DNA of 21,378 bases from Flavobacteriaceae bacterium UBA3591 (GTDB taxonomy: Bacteria > Bacteroidota > Bacteroidia > Flavobacteriales > Flavobacteriaceae), in contig DFMO01000012.1 of assembly GCA_002375695.1 (NCBI GenBank), forward strand, positions 93,827-115,204. Direction: 5' to 3'. Under the pieces are notes generated by a model. It made no database searches, was not told the origin of the DNA, and was given only the letters and a program-made list of their open reading frames with translations. This document shows, one piece after another, positions 15,267 through 21,378 of the stretch. The translations under genes and the position numbers were made by a program. Every line of letters starts with the position of its first letter. Position 1 is the first letter of the stretch.

Positions 15267-15776
15267 ATGAAAAAAATGAAAATAGTATTAGTTGCAATGG
15301 CCTTATTTGTAGGAGCTACAAGTTTTGTAAACGCTCAAACTAAAATTGCACATATCAACGCTCAAGAATTAATTGAGTCTATGCCAGAATATAAAGCTGC
15401 ACAAAGCCAATTAGAGAAAGTTCAAAAAACTTACGATACTGAAATTAAGGCGATGGCAAAAGAGCTAGAAAGCAAAATGAAGCAGTACGATAGTGAAGCA
15501 CCTAACCAAACCAATGAAGAGAACCAAAAAAGGTTTACCGAGGTTGAAGGTATGCAGAGCAACATACAAGCGTACAGACAACAAGCACTTCAAGATTTAG
15601 ACAGAAAAAGAACCGATATTTTTAAGCCAATCTTAGAAAAAGCGCAAAGCACGATTCAAAGAGTAGCTAAAGAACAAGGTTATCAATACGTTTTAGATTC
15701 AACTATGGGTAGTGGTGTAATACTTGCCGATGGTAAAGATTTAATGGCCGATGTAAAAAAAGCATTGGGAATGTAA
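15267..15776 (+). CDS. OmpH/Skp-family periplasmic chaperone
   Basis: A standard Skp of 169 residues. A signal peptide (MKKMKIVLVAMALFVGATSFVNA, cleaved before QTKIAHINA) is followed by strand TKIAHINAQELIESMPEYKAAQSQL. A coiled-coil hairpin occupies about 45-130 and the closing strand is YQYVLDSTMGSGVILADGKDLMADVKKAL. It should trimerise in the periplasm and carry unfolded barrel proteins to BamA, encoded just upstream. Compared with the preceding gene it lacks the charged extension, so the pair are paralogues that have diverged in their C termini. It is the last gene of the unit, with a clear terminator 22 bases after the stop. Confidence 0.93.
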   Translation: MKKMKIVLVAMALFVGATSFVNAQTKIAHINAQELIESMPEYKAAQSQLEKVQKTYDTEIKAMAKELESKMKQYDSEAPNQTNEENQKRFTEVEGMQSNIQAYRQQALQDLDRKRTDIFKPILEKAQSTIQRVAKEQGYQYVLDSTMGSGVILADGKDLMADVKKALGM

Positions 15777-15797
15777 TTCATTCTTAAATACAAACTT

Positions 15798-15831
15798 AAA
15801 AACTGCCTGTTACAACAGGCAGTTTTTTTTT
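15798..15831 (+). terminator. Terminator of the bamA-skp unit
   Basis: A 12-bp perfect stem, AAAACTGCCTGT (15799-15810) with ACAGGCAGTTTT (15815-15826), is extended by an A-T pair at the base. It has a TACA loop and is followed by a run of T to 15831. It closes the DUF6089-uppS-bamA-skp-skp transcript before murI. Confidence 0.9.
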
Positions 15832-15865
15832 ACCTTAAATTGAAGTAATTGGCTACATTTACCTA

Positions 15866-16657
15866 ATGAAAAAAAATAGCCCTATAGGTATTTTCGATTC
15901 TGGGGTTGGAGGTTCTTCAATTTGGCAAGAAATCCACAAGTACTTGCCATTTGAGCACACTATTTATTTAGCCGATAGTAAAAACGCTCCATACGGAAAT
16001 AAATCTACCAACGAGATAACACAATTGAGTATTAAAAACACTCAAAAGCTATTAGATTTAGGAGCAAAAATTATTGTTGTTGCCTGCAATACGGCAACAA
16101 CTAATGCTATTGTAGCACTACGCGAAAAATTTGATGTACCCATTATTGGCATCGAACCAGCAATAAAACCCGCAGCTTTACAAACAACATCAAAAAGCAT
16201 TGGAATATTGGCAACCAAAGGAACCTTAAGCAGTGCGCTCTTTAGTGAAACCACGCGAATATTTACCCAAGATATAAGTGTTGTTGAAATAATTGGCGAA
16301 GGGCTTGTACCGTTAATAGAAGCCGGAAATTTAACGGGAGACGAAATGGTTTCACTGTTAAAAAAACATACGCGGCCCATGATAGATGCCAATGTAGATT
16401 ATATAGTTTTGGGCTGTAGCCATTACCCATATATTATACCACAGTTAAAAAAAATTCTTCCAGAAAATATAAAAATTATAGATTCGGGCGAGGCTGTTGC
16501 GCGACAAACCAAAACGGTACTTCAAAGTTTAAATCTTTTAAGAATTGAAACATCAAACCCAAAATTACAATTTTATACAAACGCCAAAATAGACACCTTA
16601 AAATTTCTGCTTCGCGATTACGACTCAAAAATTACGATTGAAAAAATAGAGTTTTAA
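15866..16657 (+). CDS. murI: Glutamate racemase
   Basis: Cofactor-independent racemase that makes D-glutamate for peptidoglycan precursors in the cytoplasm. It has 263 residues. GIFDSGVGG (8-16) carries the conserved D11 and S12. The two catalytic cysteines are C74 in ACNTATTNA and C184 in LGCSHYP, with H186 next to the second. IGIEPAIKPA and ILATKGT are also family motifs. It follows the terminator of the bamA-skp unit after 34 bases, so it needs its own promoter; none is convincing. Its stop overlaps the convergent carbonic-anhydrase-like gene by four bases, and no terminator lies between them. Confidence 0.96.
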   Translation: MKKNSPIGIFDSGVGGSSIWQEIHKYLPFEHTIYLADSKNAPYGNKSTNEITQLSIKNTQKLLDLGAKIIVVACNTATTNAIVALREKFDVPIIGIEPAIKPAALQTTSKSIGILATKGTLSSALFSETTRIFTQDISVVEIIGEGLVPLIEAGNLTGDEMVSLLKKHTRPMIDANVDYIVLGCSHYPYIIPQLKKILPENIKIIDSGEAVARQTKTVLQSLNLLRIETSNPKLQFYTNAKIDTLKFLLRDYDSKITIEKIEF

Positions 16658-17166
16658 TCTTTAAACCAAGAAGAGTACATTACGTAATTATTTGCAATTC
16701 GTTCTATTTCGCCCCTTGTAAGCTCGGGACTTACCTCTTTTATCCTTTTTGCCGGTACACCGGCGTAAATACTTCCGCTTTTAATGATTGTATTTTTTGC
16801 TACTACGGCACCCGCTGCAATTATCGAATTACGCTCTACTATGCAGTCGTCCATTACAATGCTTCCCATTCCTATTAAAACATTGTCGTGAATTGTACAG
16901 CCGTGAACTATGGCATTGTGCCCAATTGAAACATTATTACCAATAGTGGTAGGCGAGGTTTTATACGTAGCGTGAATAACCGCGCCATCTTGTACGTTTA
17001 CTTTATTTCCCATTTTAATAAAATGCACATCTCCGCGCACAACTGCGTTGTACCAAATACTGCAGTCGTTTCCCATAACCACATCGCCTAAAACTGTAGC
17101 ATTTTCGGCAATAAAACAAGTTTCGGGTATTTGTGGGGATTTCCCATTTACTTCTTTAATTATCAT
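16654..17166 (-). CDS. Gamma-carbonic-anhydrase-family hexapeptide-repeat protein
   Basis: Left-handed beta-helix protein of 170 residues with many [LIV]-G-x4 hexapeptide turns (e.g. VLGDVVMGNDCSI, TTIGNNVSIGHNAIV). The three zinc-binding histidines of gamma-class carbonic anhydrases are present: H65 in VIHAT, and H83 and H88 in IGHNAIVHG. R44 and D46 (VVRGDV), and Q59 and D60, correspond to the Arg-Asp and Gln-Asp pairs of the Methanosarcina Cam enzyme. It is close to the YrdA/PaaY group, many members of which have weak or no measured carbonic anhydrase activity, so the reaction is uncertain. It lies 48 bases after the LytTR regulator and could be the third gene of that transcript. Confidence 0.88.
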   Translation of the reverse strand: MIIKEVNGKSPQIPETCFIAENATVLGDVVMGNDCSIWYNAVVRGDVHFIKMGNKVNVQDGAVIHATYKTSPTTIGNNVSIGHNAIVHGCTIHDNVLIGMGSIVMDDCIVERNSIIAAGAVVAKNTIIKSGSIYAGVPAKRIKEVSPELTRGEIERIANNYVMYSSWFKD

Positions 17167-17213
17167 ATTGTATTTATTAAAAGTTGAATGTAAAAGTTAT
17201 TCTGAAATATTCA

Positions 17214-17945
17214 CTATCCAAAATAGGCTAATAAATCTTTTTTTCGCGACGGACTCACCATTATTTCTTTTCCGTTTGAAAGCACAACACTGCCCCCTTT
17301 TCCTTTTTTATATTCGGTAATTTCATTAACGTTTACCAAATATGATTTATGCACGCGAACAAAGCCATTTTTACTCAGCGAATCTTCAAAATATTTTAAA
17401 GTTTTACTCACCAACCGCTTTCCTTTATGCAAAAAAATTTGGGTATAATTATCATCTGCCTTACAGTAAAGTATATCGTCCATTTGTAGCACTTCAAAGC
17501 CATTTTGAAGCGGAATGGTAATTTTACCATTAATGTGGGTTTGCAGGGGCTTTAAAATTGAATTTTGAAGCGCGTTTTCTTTCTCCTTTATGGACAAAAC
17601 ATAATCTACAGCGTCGATAAGCTTATCTATTGAAATAGGTTTTAGCAAATAATAAGATGCGTGAGCATTTAAGGCATCTATTGCATAGTGATTATAAGCC
17701 GTAACAAAAACAGTTTCAAACTGCCTATCGCCTACCTTATCCAGCAAATCGAAGGCATTGCCGTAGGGCATTTCTACATCGAGGAATACTAGGTCTAAAT
17801 CATTATTTCGGATAAGGACTAAGGCCTCTTCAATATTTTCGGCTTCGCCAATTAAATTAACACTCGGGCAATATTTGGCCAAATAACTTTTTAAAATTTC
17901 CCGGCTCGTTGCTTCGTCTTCAACAATTATTGCTTTTAATTTCAT
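17214..17945 (-). CDS. LytTR-family response regulator
   Basis: Cytoplasmic two-component regulator of 243 residues. The receiver domain (1-120) has the acidic pair E9/D10 (IIVEDEATS), phospho-acceptor D56 (FLDVEMP), the VTAYN switch threonine and the LLKP lysine. The C-terminal part (about 140-243) is a LytTR DNA-binding domain, with DDILYCKADDNYTQIFL, FVRVHKSYLVNVNEI and the closing EIMVSPSRKKDLLAYF. The ATG at 17945 shares its A with the TGA stop of the upstream kinase (TGATG), so translation is coupled; an in-frame TTG one codon earlier is unlikely. This class is typically paired with PF06580 kinases, as here. Regulated genes are not evident, but the putative repeat upstream of the kinase suggests self-regulation. 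Confidence 0.94.
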   Translation of the reverse strand: MKLKAIIVEDEATSREILKSYLAKYCPSVNLIGEAENIEEALVLIRNNDLDLVFLDVEMPYGNAFDLLDKVGDRQFETVFVTAYNHYAIDALNAHASYYLLKPISIDKLIDAVDYVLSIKEKENALQNSILKPLQTHINGKITIPLQNGFEVLQMDDILYCKADDNYTQIFLHKGKRLVSKTLKYFEDSLSKNGFVRVHKSYLVNVNEITEYKKGKGGSVVLSNGKEIMVSPSRKKDLLAYFG

Positions 17946-20131
17946 CAATCTTTCTTTAAAAATAATGTTACTTTGGTACCCTCTCCGCTGTTGAAAGCAT
18001 CTGTAATGGTAACATCTATCTTACCTTTGTACATCCTATTTAAAATAGCAATGCGTTTTTGAGTGTTCCCCATCCCTTTCGATTTCTGCTTTTTTTGATT
18101 TTCGGTTTTTGAAGCTTTTGATTTAGCACGGCCAATACCGTCGTCTAAAATGGTAATCTTTACAGTTTTTGCATCTACTTTTTTAAATTCAATTTGTAGG
18201 CTTCCTTTTTTCTTTTTATACCGTAAACCGTGCCATACGGCGTTTTCTACATAGGGTTGCAATAACATTGGCGGTATAGAAAATTCGGTTAAATTTAAAT
18301 CCTTATCTACATTAAAAGTATAATCAAATTTATCTTGAAAACGGAACTGTTCTAACTTGGTATATAATTGAAGTAATTCTACTTCTTTTTCTAACGAAAT
18401 AAAATTTTCATCACTATTTTCAAGAACAGCACGCATTAGCAACGAAAAATCTGATAAATATTTATTGGCTGCGCGTTCGTCATTTACAGCGATAAAACTA
18501 TTGACAGAATTTAGTGCATTAAATATAAAATGCGGGTTCATTTGAGTTCGAAGCGATTTAAGAGCTAACAGATTATTAGCTAATTTTTGCTGTTTTATAT
18601 TTTTATATTGCGAATATGCCGCAAAGATTAGTAACGAAATAATTATTGCCAAAGAGATAATAATCCATCTTTGAATTTTGCTATTTCTCTCAATTAATTC
18701 TTGATTTTCGAACGCGAGTTTATATCTACTTTCATTGAGTTTTCTTTCGTTTTCGAGACTAATAATTCTATTTTGTTTTTGGGTTATTTCTTTATTAAAA
18801 CGAGCTGCTTGGCTTAACTCTTGTTCCTTTTTTACATATAATTCATCTACAACTTCTACATATTTTTGATAGCTTTCTGTAGCTTTATTAAATGCCCCAA
18901 TATCGCGATAGATTTCAGAAAGCTTGCGCATTGCATCTTTTTTAACTACCAAGTCGTTGTTTTTACTAGCTTCAGCGATACTTTTTTCGAGATAGGGAAT
19001 GGCCTCGTTATATTTATTTTGGGCCACAAAAGCATTAGCTATTTTATAATTTTGCCGTTGTGGGCTCAAGGCTTCTTCCATTGCCTTGTTAGTTTCAATG
19101 TTGTTTAATTCTTCTAAGGTTTCTTCGCGAAGCTGTATTTCTTTGTTATAATTTCTATTCTTATTATAAAAATCGGCAACCTTATTTTTTTCAGAAGCAG
19201 CGCGTTGCTTGGTTTCAGTTTGAGCGCGTTTTAACGATTTATCAAAGTAGGCTTCGGCTTCTTGGGTTGCACCACTTTGCGCAAAAGCTTCGCCAATTTT
19301 AGAAATTAAATTTGTAATTTTAGGTGTAATTTTGTTCTCCTTGGCAACATCCAATCCTTTTTGGTAGTTGAAAACGCTTTTTACGCCATCGTCAATTGCT
19401 TTATACGTATCTCCTAATCCTTCGTAAACTTCAACTTTTTGTGAAGCTGAAAGGTCGCCAAGCAACAAGTTATTGTAAAGCGAAATACTCTCTTGGTAGC
19501 TTTTATTTTTTGAAAATGCTTTTGCAAGCTTTATAGTAATGTCTGCATCGGCCGTGGTTTGCAAACTTCGTTTATAGTTATCAATAGCCAAATCGGGAAG
19601 ATTCCAGTATAGGTTAATATCTCCCAAAACTTCAAAAGCTTTACTGCTCTGTGTTTTTGAAATTATTTTTTTAGGTTGTGGCTCTAAAGCCTGTGAAACA
19701 AACGAAATACTTTTTTGCGCATCTTTTTTCAAATAAAACTTAGCCGAATCCAACAGTGCATTAAAACTAAGCGTTTGTTGGTTTTTAAGACCATTTTTTA
19801 ATAAATCTTGCTTCTTAGCATTTTCTACGCGTATCGTTATAAATTCATCACTCTTTATTGTGTAATAAACGGTATAAAAGTCTTCGCTCTTTATAACCAA
19901 TTGATCTTCTAATTTTGCCTTAACTGCAAACCGCCCAGATAAATTTGTAGTAGTATATTGTCCTCCCAACACTTCAACATTCACTTTTGGAATTGGAATA
20001 TTGGTTTCGGCATCTATTACTTCGCCCCTTACAACAAATGATTTTTGCTGTGTAGATTTGTTTATTTGAGCGTTTAGGGCACAAATATTTAAAACAGAAA
20101 AGATTGTAAAGAAAAAGAGGACGTTTTTCAT
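17945..20131 (-). CDS. LytS-type sensor histidine kinase with CarboxypepD-like and TPR sensor region
   Basis: Membrane sensor kinase of 728 residues. A signal peptide (1-21, ending ALNA) is followed by a CarboxypepD_reg-like beta-sandwich at about 33-105 (RGEVIDAETNIPIPKVNVEV). TPR-type helical repeats run to about 440, then a coiled coil to about 487, and one membrane helix at 489-506. These sensor parts should face the periplasm. The cytoplasmic His_kinase (PF06580) domain has MNPHFIFNALN with phospho-acceptor H534, the N box PYVENAVWHGL, DDGIG and KGMGNTQKRI, all intact. The ligand is unknown. The start is set at ATG 20131; ATG 20155, with AGGAAAG just upstream, is a good alternative that adds eight residues. 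The frame stays open to a TTG at 20218, but that gives no signal peptide. It is coupled to the LytTR regulator. Confidence 0.92.
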   Translation of the reverse strand: MKNVLFFFTIFSVLNICALNAQINKSTQQKSFVVRGEVIDAETNIPIPKVNVEVLGGQYTTTNLSGRFAVKAKLEDQLVIKSEDFYTVYYTIKSDEFITIRVENAKKQDLLKNGLKNQQTLSFNALLDSAKFYLKKDAQKSISFVSQALEPQPKKIISKTQSSKAFEVLGDINLYWNLPDLAIDNYKRSLQTTADADITIKLAKAFSKNKSYQESISLYNNLLLGDLSASQKVEVYEGLGDTYKAIDDGVKSVFNYQKGLDVAKENKITPKITNLISKIGEAFAQSGATQEAEAYFDKSLKRAQTETKQRAASEKNKVADFYNKNRNYNKEIQLREETLEELNNIETNKAMEEALSPQRQNYKIANAFVAQNKYNEAIPYLEKSIAEASKNNDLVVKKDAMRKLSEIYRDIGAFNKATESYQKYVEVVDELYVKKEQELSQAARFNKEITQKQNRIISLENERKLNESRYKLAFENQELIERNSKIQRWIIISLAIIISLLIFAAYSQYKNIKQQKLANNLLALKSLRTQMNPHFIFNALNSVNSFIAVNDERAANKYLSDFSLLMRAVLENSDENFISLEKEVELLQLYTKLEQFRFQDKFDYTFNVDKDLNLTEFSIPPMLLQPYVENAVWHGLRYKKKKGSLQIEFKKVDAKTVKITILDDGIGRAKSKASKTENQKKQKSKGMGNTQKRIAILNRMYKGKIDVTITDAFNSGEGTKVTLFLKKD

Positions 20132-20214
20132 TGTTTGATATAATATGGTAAACATACGCACTTTCCTGAAATGAATTAATTTGTTTTTGCGCTCAAAAAC
20201 AGGTAAAACACGGC

Positions 20215-20242
20215 TCAAAGTATACTCAGCTCATTCAAAGTA
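20215..20242 (-). promoter_or_regulatory. Putative LytTR binding site upstream of the kinase
   Basis: On the minus strand TACTTTGA occurs twice (20242-20235 and 20222-20215), separated by 12 bases for an exact period of 20. LytTR regulators are known to bind pairs of short direct repeats with spacers of 12-13 bases. The site lies 84-111 bases before the kinase ATG, as expected for autoregulation. TACTTTG also resembles the -7 consensus with one base missing, so a promoter role is possible. Confidence 0.5.
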
Positions 20243-20296
20243 GCTGTTTACTAATTTAAAAATATCGTTTAGTAATTTCAGTTTTTATTTTAAAAC

Positions 20297-20330
20297 AAAA
20301 AAGCTCGATATAAAAATATCGAGCTTTTTT
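20297..20330 (-). terminator. Bidirectional-looking terminator after the PorP/SprF gene
   Basis: Perfect 15-bp stem: AAAAAAGCTCGATAT (20297-20311) pairs with ATATCGAGCTTTTTT (20316-20330) around AAAA. It has T runs on both strands. It lies 17 bases after the PorP/SprF stop and separates that gene from the sensor-kinase promoter region. Confidence 0.92.
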
Positions 20331-20347
20331 TAAATAGTATAGTTTTC

Positions 20348-21349
20348 TTAATTAATAGCAGGACAATTACAGTCATACGGTTCATTTCTACCGCCTAAGA
20401 AATTGTATCCTAAGGTAATTTGGTGATACCCGCCACTTTCAAATTTAACATTCCCTGCTTGGTATGAATAGGTATAAGCAAACATAAAGTTATTATAGTT
20501 TATACCCAGCACAGGGGTAAAGTATTGTAAGTTTTCAGTTTTTATTTGTTCTCCGTTTAAAAATTCGGCACCGTCTAAACTTCTTCGGTAAGATAATCCA
20601 CCCCAAAGCTGCCCAAATTCCATATCTCGGTAAGCTTTAAAGTTTAAATCGATTGCTTTTTCGCCAGTTCGCTCAGTCCATTGAAATAGAAACGAAGGTT
20701 CGTAGCTCCAATCTCTACCGTATTGACCAATTGCGTAGGCAGCAGATATTAAATATTTACGTTGATTGTTTGACTCAAATTCTTCGCTGTAAATAGAGCG
20801 GTTTTGGAAAATAATATTCTTTACGGTGAAGTGACTCGAAAAGTCAAGGAAGTTATATGAAATTCCGGCATCTACATTAAAATACGAAGTACTTTGAATA
20901 ATTCCGCTAATTACGGGATCAAAATCACTTAAATCGAATTGTGTTTCATCCAAACGCGATTGCGTAATACCAGCACTTAAACCAAAAGATAATTGATTTA
21001 AGTCTGCTTCACTTCTTGAAAACATTATATGGTGGGCGTAGGTAAGATATCCGCCAGTTTGCGAATGGTAGCCATTTTTATCGTTATAAACTATTGCACC
21101 TACCCCAGAGCGCTCTCCTACCCGTGCATTAAAGCTTAATGTTTGAAGATTGGGAGCTTCTTTTTGGTCGAACCATTGTTGGCGCGCCGTTAATCTAATT
21201 TGATTATGCGATGCAGCCCCTGCCATAGAAGGGTGTAATAAATAGAGATTATCTGCAAAATAATCTGAATAAACGGGAATACCTTCTTGAGAAAATCCAT
21301 AGATGGATGAAAATAAAAGTAGGATAAGGGAGATTTGTTTAATTTTCAT
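20348..21349 (-). CDS. PorP/SprF-family type IX secretion membrane protein
   Basis: Outer-membrane protein of 333 residues. A signal peptide (about 1-20, ending IYGFSQ) is followed by the hallmark PVYSDYFADNLYLLHPSMAGAASHNQIRLTARQQW. Members begin with a Tyr/Asn-Pro-(A/S)-x-AG segment and an RxQW motif. Repeated barrel strands follow (GVGAIVYNDKNGYHSQTGGYLTYAHHI, QLSFGLSAGITQSRLD). The protein ends GGRNEPYDCNCPAIN. Members such as SprF are needed for secretion or surface attachment of individual T9SS cargo and are usually encoded right after a large adhesin with a gliding-motility C-terminal domain. That partner would lie beyond the right edge; it is not in this window. No OmpA-type gene follows, and a strong terminator does. 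The specific member cannot be assigned. Confidence 0.9.
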   Translation of the reverse strand: MKIKQISLILLLFSSIYGFSQEGIPVYSDYFADNLYLLHPSMAGAASHNQIRLTARQQWFDQKEAPNLQTLSFNARVGERSGVGAIVYNDKNGYHSQTGGYLTYAHHIMFSRSEADLNQLSFGLSAGITQSRLDETQFDLSDFDPVISGIIQSTSYFNVDAGISYNFLDFSSHFTVKNIIFQNRSIYSEEFESNNQRKYLISAAYAIGQYGRDWSYEPSFLFQWTERTGEKAIDLNFKAYRDMEFGQLWGGLSYRRSLDGAEFLNGEQIKTENLQYFTPVLGINYNNFMFAYTYSYQAGNVKFESGGYHQITLGYNFLGGRNEPYDCNCPAIN

Positions 21350-21378
21350 AATTAATTTTTATCGTTTTAGGGTAAAGT

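Noticed and set aside
15854..15861. TACATTTA resembling the -7 promoter consensus before murI
   Set aside because: It ends 4 bases before the ATG, so a transcript from it would start inside the coding region; no -33 partner.
20132..20218. An N-terminal extension of the sensor kinase to a TTG at 20218
   Set aside because: It would put a basic, unlikely leader ahead of a normal signal peptide and overlap the repeat motif; ATG 20131 or 20155 fits better.
1..21378. An accessory defence, mobile or biosynthetic island
   Set aside because: No transposase, integrase, tRNA, CRISPR repeat, toxin-antitoxin pair or composition break was seen; genes are mostly conserved flavobacterial core functions.

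Overview
The window is AT-rich chromosomal DNA from a member of the Bacteroidota, most likely the family Flavobacteriaceae. The evidence is a PorP/SprF-family protein of the type IX secretion/gliding group, a DUF6089 protein, a flavobacterial ClpP and ClpX, signal peptides of the MKK/MKN...AQ type, and TAnnTTTG promoter boxes instead of sigma70 -10/-35 elements. There are 18 intact protein-coding genes and no RNA gene, mobile element, CRISPR array or broken gene that I can support. No gene-free stretch exceeds 300 bases. Positions 1-80 show nothing recognisable.

Left block, minus strand (81-8393). tig has its own promoter and terminator, followed by clpP-clpX ending in a terminator at the left edge; this is the ribosome chaperone plus ATP-dependent protease set. 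Upstream of tig lies a small four-helix membrane protein. Next comes a two-gene unit in which an outer-membrane FadL/OmpP1-type channel precedes a large SGNH-hydrolase lipoprotein, closed by a strong terminator. Then pdxJ (vitamin B6 synthesis) overlaps an alpha/beta hydrolase gene by 4 bases.

Central block, plus strand (8564-16657). A CBS-domain protein and NAD kinase are followed by a perfect TAnnTTTG box. That box probably drives an envelope-assembly unit: DUF6089 barrel protein, uppS (undecaprenyl-PP synthase), bamA (outer-membrane protein assembly), two skp/ompH periplasmic chaperones, and a terminator at about 15.8 kb. murI (D-glutamate for peptidoglycan) follows. The gene set joins lipid-carrier synthesis, barrel insertion and periplasmic chaperoning, with a peptidoglycan precursor gene next door.

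Right block, minus strand (16654-21349). A gamma-carbonic-anhydrase-like protein converges on murI with a 4-base overlap. A LytTR response regulator is translationally coupled to a TPR-containing sensor kinase. A duplicated 8-base motif lies upstream of the kinase with the geometry expected of a LytTR binding site. The block ends with a terminator and a PorP/SprF-family gene whose upstream partner would be outside the window.

Most of the region looks like conserved core genome rather than an accessory island, and I do not see a clear undescribed multi-gene system. The observations most worth following are the putative LytTR autoregulatory repeat, the long charged tail on the first Skp, the FadL/SGNH-lipoprotein pair, the DUF6089 gene leading the bamA unit, and an inverted repeat abutting that unit's promoter.
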